This document shows, piece after piece, positions 53,270 through 62,391 of a stretch of DNA of 64,000 bases. Source of the stretch: JBHEBG01 sp046557915 (GTDB taxonomy: Bacteria > Bacteroidota > Bacteroidia > Flavobacteriales > Flavobacteriaceae); the NCBI RefSeq assembly GCF_046557915.1, contig NZ_JBHEBG010000007.1:34578-98577 (forward strand), in the 5' to 3' direction. Position numbers and translations under genes: made by a program. The stretch's first letter is position 1. Every line of letters begins with the position of its first letter. The notes beneath the pieces are model-generated. The model made no database searches, was not told where the DNA came from, and saw only the letters and a list, made by a program, of their open reading frames with translations.

Positions 53270-54859
53270 TCAATTGTATTCCGAAGTGAAATGAAGCTTT
53301 ACCGTAGGATATTTTTGTTGGGTCATTTGTAATGAAAATTGGGAATCGGCCAGAAAGACCAGTTGATTCCTTTTATCCTTGGCCAGAAACTTTTGCTTCA
53401 CCCTTTTAAACTCTTTAAACTCTTCATTGGAAGGATTTTCTGGAGCTACCCAGCACGCTTTGTGTACCGGAAAGTTCTCATAAGTGCATTTTGCACCATA
53501 CTCATGCTCTAACCTATATTGAATAACCTCATATTGCAGGGCACCTACGGTTCCAATTACTTTTCTATTGTTCAGCTCTAGCGTAAACAATTGTGCCACA
53601 CCTTCGTCCATAAGCTGATCAATGCCTTTGTACAGCTGTTTGGCCTTCATTGGATCGGCATTATTGATATAACGGAAATGTTCCGGAGAGAAGCTTGGAA
53701 TGCCTTGATATTGTAATTTTTCACCTTCGGTTAGGGTATCCCCAATTTTAAAATTCCCGGTATCGTGCAGTCCAACAATATCTCCAGGGTATGAAACGTC
53801 TACAATTTGTTTTTTTTCTGCAAAAAATGCATTGGGACTAGAAAACTTTAAATTTTTGTTATGCCTTACATGTAAATACGGCTTGTTTCTTTCGAATGTG
53901 CCAGATACTATTTTCACAAACGCCAGTCGATCCCTATGTTTGGGATCCATATTAGCGTGGATTTTAAAGACAAAGCCGGTCATTTTTTTTTCATTTGCCT
54001 TTACCATACGTTCTTCGGACATTTTGTCTTTTGGGGATGGGGCAATTTGCACAAAGCAATCCAATAACTCGCGAACACCAAAATTGTTCAAGGCAGAACC
54101 AAAGAACACTGGCTGCTGAGAACCCTCCAGATAACTAAGCTTGTCAAAACTAGGGTAAACACCATCTACCAGTTCTAGATTTTCCCTAAGCGATTCCGCT
54201 GCAGAAGCCCCTATTATATTGTCCAATTCAGGATCGTCAATAGTATCGAATGCAATGGTATCCTCAATATTCTTTTTACTATCTCCGCTAAAAAGGTTAA
54301 TATTCTTTTCATAAATATTATAGATTCCCTTAAAATCGTATCCCATACCGATAGGAAAACTCAATGGGGTCACAGAAAGTCCCAATTTTTGTTCCACTTC
54401 ATCCAAAAGGTCAAAGGCATCTTTTCCTTCTCGGTCCAATTTATTGATGAAAACAATCATGGGAATATTGCGCATTCTACAGACTTCCACCAATTTCTCG
54501 GTTTGTTCTTCCACACCTTTGGCCACGTCAATAACTACAATAACACTGTCTACGGCAGTTAACGTTCTAAATGTGTCCTCTGCAAAGTCTTTGTGCCCAG
54601 GTGTATCTAAGATGTTGATTTTCTTGTCTTTATACAAAAATGCAAGTACCGAAGTAGCGACCGAAATACCACGCTGTCTTTCAATCTCCATAAAATCGCT
54701 AGTGGCAGTCTTCTTAATTTTATTGTTTTTTACAGCACCCGCTTCCTGAATGGCGCCACCGAACAACAACAATTTTTCTGTAAGTGTCGTCTTTCCCGCA
54801 TCCGGATGCGAAATAATCCCGAATGTCCTTCTTCTTAATATTTCCTCTTCAAAATTCAT
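53270..54859 (-). CDS. prfC: Peptide chain release factor 3
   Basis: RF3 is the GTPase that recycles RF1 and RF2. The 529-residue protein has the G1 loop HPDAGKTTLTEK near 18-29, DTPGHKDF and NKLDREGKD, and the C-terminal domain III. Length is normal. It is monocistronic, with its own promoter and a shared terminator. Confidence 0.97.
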   Translation of the reverse strand: MNFEEEILRRRTFGIISHPDAGKTTLTEKLLLFGGAIQEAGAVKNNKIKKTATSDFMEIERQRGISVATSVLAFLYKDKKINILDTPGHKDFAEDTFRTLTAVDSVIVVIDVAKGVEEQTEKLVEVCRMRNIPMIVFINKLDREGKDAFDLLDEVEQKLGLSVTPLSFPIGMGYDFKGIYNIYEKNINLFSGDSKKNIEDTIAFDTIDDPELDNIIGASAAESLRENLELVDGVYPSFDKLSYLEGSQQPVFFGSALNNFGVRELLDCFVQIAPSPKDKMSEERMVKANEKKMTGFVFKIHANMDPKHRDRLAFVKIVSGTFERNKPYLHVRHNKNLKFSSPNAFFAEKKQIVDVSYPGDIVGLHDTGNFKIGDTLTEGEKLQYQGIPSFSPEHFRYINNADPMKAKQLYKGIDQLMDEGVAQLFTLELNNRKVIGTVGALQYEVIQYRLEHEYGAKCTYENFPVHKACWVAPENPSNEEFKEFKRVKQKFLAKDKRNQLVFLADSQFSLQMTQQKYPTVKLHFTSEYN

Positions 54860-54873
54860 TTAAAAAATTTGAT

Positions 54874-54906
54874 CAAAAATAAGGGAAATATGGCGTTCTA
54901 TTCCAA
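54874..54906 (-). promoter_or_regulatory. Promoter of prfC
   Basis: The minus strand has TTG at 54906-54904, a 22-nt spacer and TATTTTTG at 54881-54874, fitting the Bacteroidota pattern. It ends 14 nt before the prfC ATG. Confidence 0.7.
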
Positions 54907-55166
54907 CCATAGGTTTGTTATTTTCAATAAGCTGATAGCGCGGACCTTAGATGCTTTTTTATCCTAAAAAAGACCGAATTAAAATCTCTTGCAATAAATA
55001 TTGTGGCCCATCGATAAAAAACAATTTTATTCGTTTTTTGGATAGCCGGTAATCTTTTTTGCTGAAGAATACGTAAGTATGAAGTGTTAAAATATATCTA
55101 AATTAACGCTTCATCGAGTAAAACTGTTGTTGAAAGATTATTGCCAAAGGATGCTTTCAAAACAAT

Positions 55167-55195
55167 TTGTTGATCAAAATTTTAGGTATATCTTG
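55167..55195 (+). promoter_or_regulatory. Weak promoter candidate for the adhesin operon
   Basis: TTG (55167) and TATCTTG (55189-55195) are 19 nt apart. The -7 box lacks one T of the consensus, so this is tentative. The leader would be about 85 nt. Confidence 0.35.
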
Positions 55196-55284
55196 CACTA
55201 AATTTAAAGAAGCCCTATCTTCTTATCTTTTACTTAATTTCCTACATAGCCATGGTGCTTAGTAAATAATAATTACTGACACTT

Positions 55285-58200
55285 ATGGAAAACTCTACTT
55301 TTTTGGACCTAAGAAAAAGTGCGATTTACTTTGCCATTTGGCTTGGTGCAATTACGCTTTTAGTCTTAACGTCCTCATTTACTAAAATAACGCCTGAAAA
55401 TTTTTCCGAAGATACCAATGCCCCAACGGATTATGAAGTCTTAAGAAAGTGCACAGTGGTCAATGCTGATCGATGCGATGCAGGAGGCAACTCCTATGGG
55501 AATTTTTGGTGGCCAGATGCTGTTAACGGACACGCCTCTGGTTTTTTTGCATCCAATGGCGAGAATGGACTTATGTTTCAGGAGTTCAACAATGGAACCG
55601 CAAGCATTACCGGTTATACCAAGCTTGGAGATTGCATTGCAGAAATTTATGTAGTGCTAAAAGACAAAAAGGATTGGAATACTTGGAGCGCAGGTGGTGG
55701 TCAGTTTAAAAGTGAAGGATGCTCGCAAGCAGTAGCCAATGATTTGCATTATTATGTTATAGACGGAGAAAAAAGTTACGTTACTTCCTATGGTACGGAT
55801 TGTATGGAAGAAGGTACCTATAAAATTTCCCAAAGACCGGATCCCAACGACCCCTATACGCCAAACTATGGTGTACATATTGGTCCGGGAGGTGCCTTAT
55901 GGGATTCAAATGTTGGATCCGAAGGCTTGGCAGGATGGGGATGGATAGGACCCAAAGGGGATGAAAAACGTTGGATTTTCGATTTTAATTTTACCATTGA
56001 TTGCCCAGTACCCGATGAAGACAACGACGATGATGATGTTCCAGACGATGTGGATTTGGACGACGATGATGATGGTATCTTGGACACCGTTGAGGATCCG
56101 AATATAGATGGTGACGATGATCCGTTTACCAATGCTCTAGATAGTGATGGAGATGGGATACCCAATTATTTGGATATAGATAGCGACGATGACGGAATTT
56201 TGGATAACCTTGAAGGACAAGCTTCCGATGCCTATGTTGCTCCTTCTGGTATAGATGCTAATGGAAATGGATTGGACGATGCTTACGAAGGTACTTTTGG
56301 GTTTGGTATAGATCCAATTAATACCGATGCTGGTATTGGACAAGGGAACATTCCGGATTATTTGGATATCGATTCCGACATAGACGGTATCAGAGATAAC
56401 ATAGAAGCACAATCGTTTACGAATTATATAGCACCTTCAGGCGATGATATCAACCAAAATGGTCTTGATGATGCTTATGAAAGTGGTTCCAATTTAGGGC
56501 TAAACCCTGTCAGTTCAGATGAAGATCCATATCCAGATTTTAGGGATTTTGATAGTGATGGCGATGGCATTAAAGACAAAGTAGAAGCGCAGACCTCGGA
56601 AGGATTTATAGAACCAATTGGCGATTTAAACAAAAATGATATTGATGATGCCTATGAAGCAGGATTGGATCCTATAGATACTGATCGCGATAACGTGCCC
56701 GATTATAGAGATATAGATAGTGATGATGATGGTGTTCTAGATAATTTAGAAGGGCAATCCTCTGCAGGTTACATACCCGTTTCCGGTTTGGATTTTGATG
56801 AAGATGGATTAGATGATGTATATGGAGAAGGAGGTATTGTACCCGTAAATTCTGATTCAGATACAAATCCAGATTTTAGAGATATAGACTCGGATAATGA
56901 CGGCATCCCGGACAATATAGAGGCACAGACCACAGCAGGTTATATAACACCCGAAGGTGCAGATGATGACCAGGATGGATTGGACAATGCTTATGAAGGT
57001 AGTGGAGATGAAGGAATTACCCCAGAGAATACGGACAGCGGCGATGAACCGGATTATCTGGACCTCGACACGGACAACGATACGGTGGCGGACAACAACG
57101 AGGGCAACGACTTCAACTTCGACGGTATCCCGGATCAGGCCTTTACGGGTACCGATACGGACAACGACGGTCTGGACGACGGTTACGAGGGCAGCGATGT
57201 GGACGATGGCTACGATGTCAACGACGAGATAGAGGACCCGGCCACGGACCTTCCCGATACGGACGGTACCGAAGACGTCAACTACCGCGATTTCGATGAC
57301 GACGGTGATACGATAGATACCCCGGATGAGGACATCGACGATGATGGCGATCCCACCAACGACGATACGGACGATGACGGCACACCCGATTACCTGGACC
57401 CCGACAGAGATCCAGATCCCGATACCGATGATGACGGAGTCCCCGATTCCGTGGATTTGGATGATGACAACGACGGTATCCTGGATACGACCGAGGATCC
57501 CAACCTGGATGGCGACGATGATCCCTTGACGGACCCTTTTAACAGCGATGGCGACACAAGGCCGAACCACTTGGACATCGACTCGGACAATGACGGCATC
57601 CCGGACAACATAGAGGCACAGACCACGGTTGGCTACATAGCGCCCAACGATGACGATGAGGCCACCTACGCCGCGAACGATGGTGTCAACTCCGCCTACC
57701 TTGGCGGTCTGGACCCGGAGAACACGGACGGCAGCGATGAACCGGATTATCTGGACCTCGACACGGACAACGATACGGTGGCGGACAACAATGAGGGCAA
57801 CGACTTCAACTTCGACGGCATCCCGGACCAGACCTTTACGGGTACCGATACGGACAACGACGGTCTGGACGACGGTTACGAGGGCAGCGATGTGGACGAT
57901 GGCTACGATGTCAACGACGAGATAGAGGACCCGGCCACGGACCTTCCCGATACGGACGGTACCGAAGACGTCAACTACCGCGATTTCGATGACGACGGTG
58001 ATACGATAGATACTCCCGATGAGGACATTGACGATGATGGCGATCCCACCAACGACGATACGGACGATGACGGCACACCGGATTATCTGGACCCCGACAA
58101 CGATCCCGATCCCGATACCGATGATGACGGAGTCCCCGATTCCGTGGATCTGGATGATGACAACGACGGTATCCTGGATACGACCGAGGATCCCAACCTG

Positions 58201-59115
58201 GATGGCGACAACGACCCCTTGACGGACCCTCTTGACAGCGACGGTGACACAAGGCCGAACCACTTGGACATCGATTCCGACAATGACGGCATCCCGGACA
58301 ACATAGAGGCACAGACCACAGCGGGCTACATAGCGCCGAACGATGACGATGAGGCCACCTACGCCGCGAACGATGGTGTCAACTCCGCCTACCTTGGCGG
58401 TCTGGACCCGGAGAACACGGACGGCAGCGATGAACCGGATTATCTGGACCTCGACACGGACAACGATACGGTGGCGGACAACAATGAGGGCAACGACTTC
58501 AACTTCGACGGCATCCCGGACCAGACCTTTACGGGTACCGATACGGACAACGACGGTCTGGACGACGGTTACGAGGGCAGCGATGTGGACGATGGCTACG
58601 ATGTCAACGACGAGATAGAGGACCCGGCCACGGACCTTCCCGATACGGACGGTACCGAAGACGTCAACTACCGCGATTTCGATGACGACGGTGATACGAT
58701 AGATACTCCCGATGAGGACATTGACGATGACGGCGATCCCACCAACGACGATACGGACGATGACGGCACACCCGATTACCTGGATCCTACAGACGACAGA
58801 CCGGTGACGGAAGAACCCATACTGGTAACACAACTAGTTACACCAAATGGAGACGGAAAGAATGAATTTCTGTGGATCAATGGGGTGGATCGAATACCCA
58901 ACAACTCCTTAAAGATTTTTAACAGATGGGGAGTGGCCATTTATGAGGGTACAGGTTACAACAATCAAAACAATGTTTTTGATGGCCGATCAAAGGGTAG
59001 ATCTACACTAAGTGCGGACGATTATGTGCCAGCAGGAGTGTACTTCTACATCTTCGAGTATCAAAATAATCAAGAAAATATTACAGATAGTGGCTATATT
59101 TACGTTAGTAAGTAA
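55285..59115 (+). CDS. Large Asp-rich exported adhesin with type IX secretion C-terminal domain
   Basis: The 1276-residue protein has a membrane/signal segment (about 12-30), an N-terminal domain (50-235) with six cysteines, and then about 930 residues of Asp-rich thrombospondin type 3-like calcium repeats (DSDGDGIPN, DLDDDNDGILD). The last 90 residues (TPNGDGKNEFLWING, IFNRWGVAIYEG, GVYFYIFEY) match the gliding-motility-associated C-terminal domain (CHU_C, TIGR04131), a type B type IX signal. Residues 587-1167 come from three copies of a 231-residue unit. It is followed within 14 nt by porP/sprF, the presumed export partner. The surface role, adhesion or gliding, is inferred. Confidence 0.92.
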   Translation: MENSTFLDLRKSAIYFAIWLGAITLLVLTSSFTKITPENFSEDTNAPTDYEVLRKCTVVNADRCDAGGNSYGNFWWPDAVNGHASGFFASNGENGLMFQEFNNGTASITGYTKLGDCIAEIYVVLKDKKDWNTWSAGGGQFKSEGCSQAVANDLHYYVIDGEKSYVTSYGTDCMEEGTYKISQRPDPNDPYTPNYGVHIGPGGALWDSNVGSEGLAGWGWIGPKGDEKRWIFDFNFTIDCPVPDEDNDDDDVPDDVDLDDDDDGILDTVEDPNIDGDDDPFTNALDSDGDGIPNYLDIDSDDDGILDNLEGQASDAYVAPSGIDANGNGLDDAYEGTFGFGIDPINTDAGIGQGNIPDYLDIDSDIDGIRDNIEAQSFTNYIAPSGDDINQNGLDDAYESGSNLGLNPVSSDEDPYPDFRDFDSDGDGIKDKVEAQTSEGFIEPIGDLNKNDIDDAYEAGLDPIDTDRDNVPDYRDIDSDDDGVLDNLEGQSSAGYIPVSGLDFDEDGLDDVYGEGGIVPVNSDSDTNPDFRDIDSDNDGIPDNIEAQTTAGYITPEGADDDQDGLDNAYEGSGDEGITPENTDSGDEPDYLDLDTDNDTVADNNEGNDFNFDGIPDQAFTGTDTDNDGLDDGYEGSDVDDGYDVNDEIEDPATDLPDTDGTEDVNYRDFDDDGDTIDTPDEDIDDDGDPTNDDTDDDGTPDYLDPDRDPDPDTDDDGVPDSVDLDDDNDGILDTTEDPNLDGDDDPLTDPFNSDGDTRPNHLDIDSDNDGIPDNIEAQTTVGYIAPNDDDEATYAANDGVNSAYLGGLDPENTDGSDEPDYLDLDTDNDTVADNNEGNDFNFDGIPDQTFTGTDTDNDGLDDGYEGSDVDDGYDVNDEIEDPATDLPDTDGTEDVNYRDFDDDGDTIDTPDEDIDDDGDPTNDDTDDDGTPDYLDPDNDPDPDTDDDGVPDSVDLDDDNDGILDTTEDPNLDGDNDPLTDPLDSDGDTRPNHLDIDSDNDGIPDNIEAQTTAGYIAPNDDDEATYAANDGVNSAYLGGLDPENTDGSDEPDYLDLDTDNDTVADNNEGNDFNFDGIPDQTFTGTDTDNDGLDDGYEGSDVDDGYDVNDEIEDPATDLPDTDGTEDVNYRDFDDDGDTIDTPDEDIDDDGDPTNDDTDDDGTPDYLDPTDDRPVTEEPILVTQLVTPNGDGKNEFLWINGVDRIPNNSLKIFNRWGVAIYEGTGYNNQNNVFDGRSKGRSTLSADDYVPAGVYFYIFEYQNNQENITDSGYIYVSK
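57043..58786 (+). repeat. Tandem 693-bp repeats (2.5 copies) in the adhesin gene
   Basis: The same sequence restarts at 57043, 57736 and 58429, exactly 693 bp (231 codons) apart; the third copy stops near 58786. The copies differ by only scattered substitutions. The unit is visibly GC-rich (GAC, CCG, GTC codons) while the flanking Asp repeats use GAT and AT-rich codons. Confidence 0.92.
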
Positions 59116-59129
59116 AATATTACAATAGC

Positions 59130-60089
59130 ATGATATTAAAAAAGAGTTTCCTCGTCCCCATAGTATTTCTTTTTGCCATCATCCAAGGCCTATATGCGCA
59201 GCAAGATGCGCAGTATACCCAGTACATGTTCAACACCCTTACGGTAAATCCGGCCTATGCCGGGTCTAGAGGTCAATTGAGTATGGCTGCGTTATATCGA
59301 TCCCAATGGGTTGGTCTGGATGGTGCACCGGAAACCTTCACCTTAAATCTTCATTCCCCCATCCGAAATAGTAGATTGGGATACGGATTGTCCGTTATAA
59401 ACGATGAAATAGGAGATGGTGTTGTGCAAGAAACTTACTTTGATGCGGTGGTATCGTACACCATAGATGTTTCCTTAACAGGTAAACTATCTTTTGGCCT
59501 TAAAGCAGGGGGTAATCTTTTAAATTTGGACTTTAATAGCTTGGCACAACGGCCAGGACAAGAAGAAACGGTCAATGGAGATAATATCCAAAATAGGTTC
59601 TCGCCCAATTTTGGACTAGGATTTTATTATCATACGGACAAGTTTTATCTAGGGTTATCGGCACCCAATATTTTGGAAACAGAACATTTCGATAATTCAC
59701 AGACCGATGCCGATTCCGTTTCCTTTCTTTCTGCAGAACGAATCAATTTTTATGTAATTACAGGATATGTATTCGATTTAAACAATAATTTCAAATTTAA
59801 ACCGGCCTTGTTGACCAAGGCAGTTGGGGGAGCACCTTTACAAGTGGATGTCTCAGCCAGTTTTCTCTTCAATGACAAATTTAGTTTTGGTGCGGCGTAC
59901 CGTTGGGATGCTGCGATAAGCGGTCTTGTAGGCTTTCAATTATCCGATCAGATTATGCTCGGATTGGCTTATGATAGGGAAACGACCGACTTGGGAGGAA
60001 CCCAGTTTAATGATGGTTCCTTTGAGGTCTTTTTACGGTTTGAATTGGTTAGGTCTTTCGAAAGGTTGGTTTCCCCACGTTTCTTTTAA
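59130..60089 (+). CDS. PorP/SprF family type IX secretion protein
   Basis: The 319-residue protein has a signal peptide (MILKKSFLVPIVFLFAIIQG) and the PorP/SprF start QDAQYTQYMFNTLTVNPAYAGSR, then a beta-barrel-like outer membrane domain. SprF-type proteins are needed to export partner adhesins with type B domains in F. johnsoniae. It lies 14 nt after the adhesin gene and 10 nt before the OmpA gene. Confidence 0.95.
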   Translation: MILKKSFLVPIVFLFAIIQGLYAQQDAQYTQYMFNTLTVNPAYAGSRGQLSMAALYRSQWVGLDGAPETFTLNLHSPIRNSRLGYGLSVINDEIGDGVVQETYFDAVVSYTIDVSLTGKLSFGLKAGGNLLNLDFNSLAQRPGQEETVNGDNIQNRFSPNFGLGFYYHTDKFYLGLSAPNILETEHFDNSQTDADSVSFLSAERINFYVITGYVFDLNNNFKFKPALLTKAVGGAPLQVDVSASFLFNDKFSFGAAYRWDAAISGLVGFQLSDQIMLGLAYDRETTDLGGTQFNDGSFEVFLRFELVRSFERLVSPRFF

Positions 60090-60099
60090 ATTAATATAA

Positions 60100-62037
60100 A
60101 TGATAAGAAATATACTTGTAACCATCGTTTTAGTCTTCTCTTTTTTGGGGAATACATATGCCCAGGAACGTTTGGTGAATAAAGCAAATGAAAAGTATGA
60201 TGCATATTCCTTTAGCCCGGCAATAGACATTTACCAGCGCGTTTTGGATAAGGGTTTTGTCTCTGCCGATTTGTTAAAAAAATTGGGTAACTCCTATTAT
60301 TTCAACGCTAACTACGAAAAAGCTTCGGAAATTTACAAAAGACTGGTAGACGATTATGGGACGGAAATTGGCCCGGAGTATTATTTTAGATACAGCCAAA
60401 CATTAAGATCCTTGGGAGATTACGACAATGCCGGCGTTATGATGTCCAAATTTACAACAGCTACTGCAGACGAAAGTACAGGTTCCCGTTATAAAACAGA
60501 TAAGGATTATTTGGAAGAAATAGAGAAGAATTCCAACAGATACGATATAAGCCCTTTCGGTTTTAATTCAAGATACTCCGAGTTTGCCCCGGCGTTTTAC
60601 AAAGAAGGTCTCATATTTTCCTCGGATAGGGATACGGGCAATTTTGCGCGGTACAGACATTCTTGGAACTCCAAAGCTTTCTTAAATCTCTATAAACTGA
60701 ATGCTGATAGCATCTCTCAAAATGAGGTGGTTAAACTAGGGAAGAGTGTAAATACAAGATATCACGAATCTACTTCGGCAGCTACAAAAGATGGAAATAC
60801 CGTGTATTTTACCAGAAACAATTTTAAGGAGGGAAAACACGTAAAGGATGATGAAGGCATTGTTAGATTGAAAATTATGAGAGCTACCCTTGAGAACGGA
60901 GAATGGATAAGTCTAGAAGAACTGCCGTTCAATAGTGACAATTATTCAGTGGCACATCCAAGTTTAAGTCCAAATGAAGACTATTTGTATTTTGCTTCCG
61001 ATATGCCGGGAACTTTGGGAGAATCGGACATCTTTAGGGTTACCATCAATAGTGATGGAACCTTTGGAACCCCGGAGAATTTGGGAAGCGAAATAAATAC
61101 ACAATCTCGGGAGACCTTCCCCTTTGTAACGAGCAAGGACATTCTTTACTTTTCTTCAGACGGGCATATAGGTCTAGGAGGCTTGGATATATTCGCTACC
61201 AAAATTGCCTATAACCGGTTTACAGGCCCCGTCTTAAATGTGGGTAAGAACGTAAACAGCAAAATGGACGATTTTACCTTTATTTTTAATGAAGAAACCC
61301 GAGAAGGATACTTTGCTTCCAATCGGACAGACGGAATGGGTGAAGATGATATTTACAGCTTTGTGGAAACAAGGCCTTTGGATTTTGATTGTATTCAAGA
61401 GATTTCGGGAACCGTACGCGATAAAATATCCAACGAAGTATTAGTGGGTGCAACGATTAAGGTAATCGATGAAAACAACGAGGAGATTTTAACGACTATT
61501 ACGGATTCCAATGGTAACTATAGCCTCAGCATAGATTGTAACCAAGGAAACTTCATAAGGGCACTTACAGAAGGTTATGTGCCGTCGGAAGAATACCTGG
61601 GTAAATCCGATGGAAAACCAAGAATAATGGATTTTTATTTAGAACGAGGTACGGTCACTGCTGGTTTTGGGGACGATTTGGCCAAGCTGTTGCAGCTTAG
61701 TACTATATATTTCGACCTAAATAAATATCAGATTAGACCCGATGCGGAGATCGAAATACAGAAGGTAATAGCGGCCATGGATAAGTATCCCAGCCTAAAA
61801 CTAAAAGTAAATTCCCATACAGATAGCAGAGGAAAGGATTCCTATAACTTATGGCTATCTCAAAAAAGGGCAGAATCTACCGTGGCTTACATGATTTCAA
61901 AAGGAATCGCTGAAAATCGTCTTCAAGGAGAGGGTTATGGAGAAACCCGTTTGGTAAATGAATGCGGAAACGGTACAAAATGTACAAGAGAAAAGCATCA
62001 ATTGAATCGAAGATCAGAGTTTATAATACTAGAATAA
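60100..62037 (+). CDS. OmpA-family protein with TPR and PD40 repeats
   Basis: The 645-residue protein has a signal peptide, TPR-like helices (25-120), WD40-like PD40 strands (about 165-420, with FSSDRDTGNF, YFASDMPG and YFSSDGHIG), a carboxypeptidase-regulatory-like beta domain (430-510) and a C-terminal OmpA peptidoglycan-binding domain (535-645, FDLNKYQIRPDAEIEIQ and HTDSRGKDSYN). It resembles PorE-type parts of the type IX system and probably ties the outer membrane unit to peptidoglycan. Confidence 0.93.
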   Translation: MIRNILVTIVLVFSFLGNTYAQERLVNKANEKYDAYSFSPAIDIYQRVLDKGFVSADLLKKLGNSYYFNANYEKASEIYKRLVDDYGTEIGPEYYFRYSQTLRSLGDYDNAGVMMSKFTTATADESTGSRYKTDKDYLEEIEKNSNRYDISPFGFNSRYSEFAPAFYKEGLIFSSDRDTGNFARYRHSWNSKAFLNLYKLNADSISQNEVVKLGKSVNTRYHESTSAATKDGNTVYFTRNNFKEGKHVKDDEGIVRLKIMRATLENGEWISLEELPFNSDNYSVAHPSLSPNEDYLYFASDMPGTLGESDIFRVTINSDGTFGTPENLGSEINTQSRETFPFVTSKDILYFSSDGHIGLGGLDIFATKIAYNRFTGPVLNVGKNVNSKMDDFTFIFNEETREGYFASNRTDGMGEDDIYSFVETRPLDFDCIQEISGTVRDKISNEVLVGATIKVIDENNEEILTTITDSNGNYSLSIDCNQGNFIRALTEGYVPSEEYLGKSDGKPRIMDFYLERGTVTAGFGDDLAKLLQLSTIYFDLNKYQIRPDAEIEIQKVIAAMDKYPSLKLKVNSHTDSRGKDSYNLWLSQKRAESTVAYMISKGIAENRLQGEGYGETRLVNECGNGTKCTREKHQLNRRSEFIILE

Positions 62038-62391
62038 AAGTTACCGACCTATACTTAAAAAATGCAGTTGCCCATGGTAACTGTATTTTTTTTAACATAT
62101 TTTCACCTTCCATTCTATAGGCCTTAATCGATTAAATACTTCATTTTTTAACATTTTTTAGGCTTTTAAAAAGGAGATACACAGCAACATTTCTTGTGTT
62201 CACTTAGGTATTGGCGTTCTTCACAACATTTTTTTCATGGCGGAAAGGCTAACGGCTACTTTTACAGCAATTAGCCAATAGAATGTCAAATTTATAAAAA
62301 CCATCGACCCAAGAAGATTACGAACCCCGTAGTAATTAATTCCGCATTATAGTATAGTTAATCAGGGAATTGATTGCGTAACCTGCTTACA
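62038..62391. other. Intergenic region between the OmpA gene and the lectin protein
   Basis: This 354-nt gap begins with a terminator and otherwise holds AT-rich sequence. A purine-rich AAAAAGGAGA near 62169 has no start codon behind it. No convincing -7 box for the next gene was found. Confidence 0.55.
62058..62093 (+). terminator. Terminator of the adhesin-sprF-ompA operon
   Basis: GCAGTTGCC and GGTAACTGT pair around CAT with small mismatches, followed by a run of T. It closes the three-gene unit. Confidence 0.75.

Larger units (their letters stand above)
54860..55284. other. Intergenic region between prfC and the adhesin gene
   Basis: This 425-nt AT-rich gap holds the prfC promoter at its left end and a weak promoter for the adhesin near 55167-55195. 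No gene, RNA or longer repeat is visible in the middle. Confidence 0.6.

Noticed and set aside
56857..58833. Long antisense reading frame (658 codons) opposite the adhesin
   Set aside because: It arises because Asp and Gly codons read in reverse give no stops. The predicted Val/Ile/Arg repeats have no family and no start context.
55285..59115. Tandem repeats as a CRISPR array
   Set aside because: The repeat units are 693 bp, lie in an open coding frame, and have no spacer structure or cas genes.
62169..62178. AAAAAGGAGA as a Shine-Dalgarno of a small gene
   Set aside because: No start codon with an open frame follows at a suitable distance.
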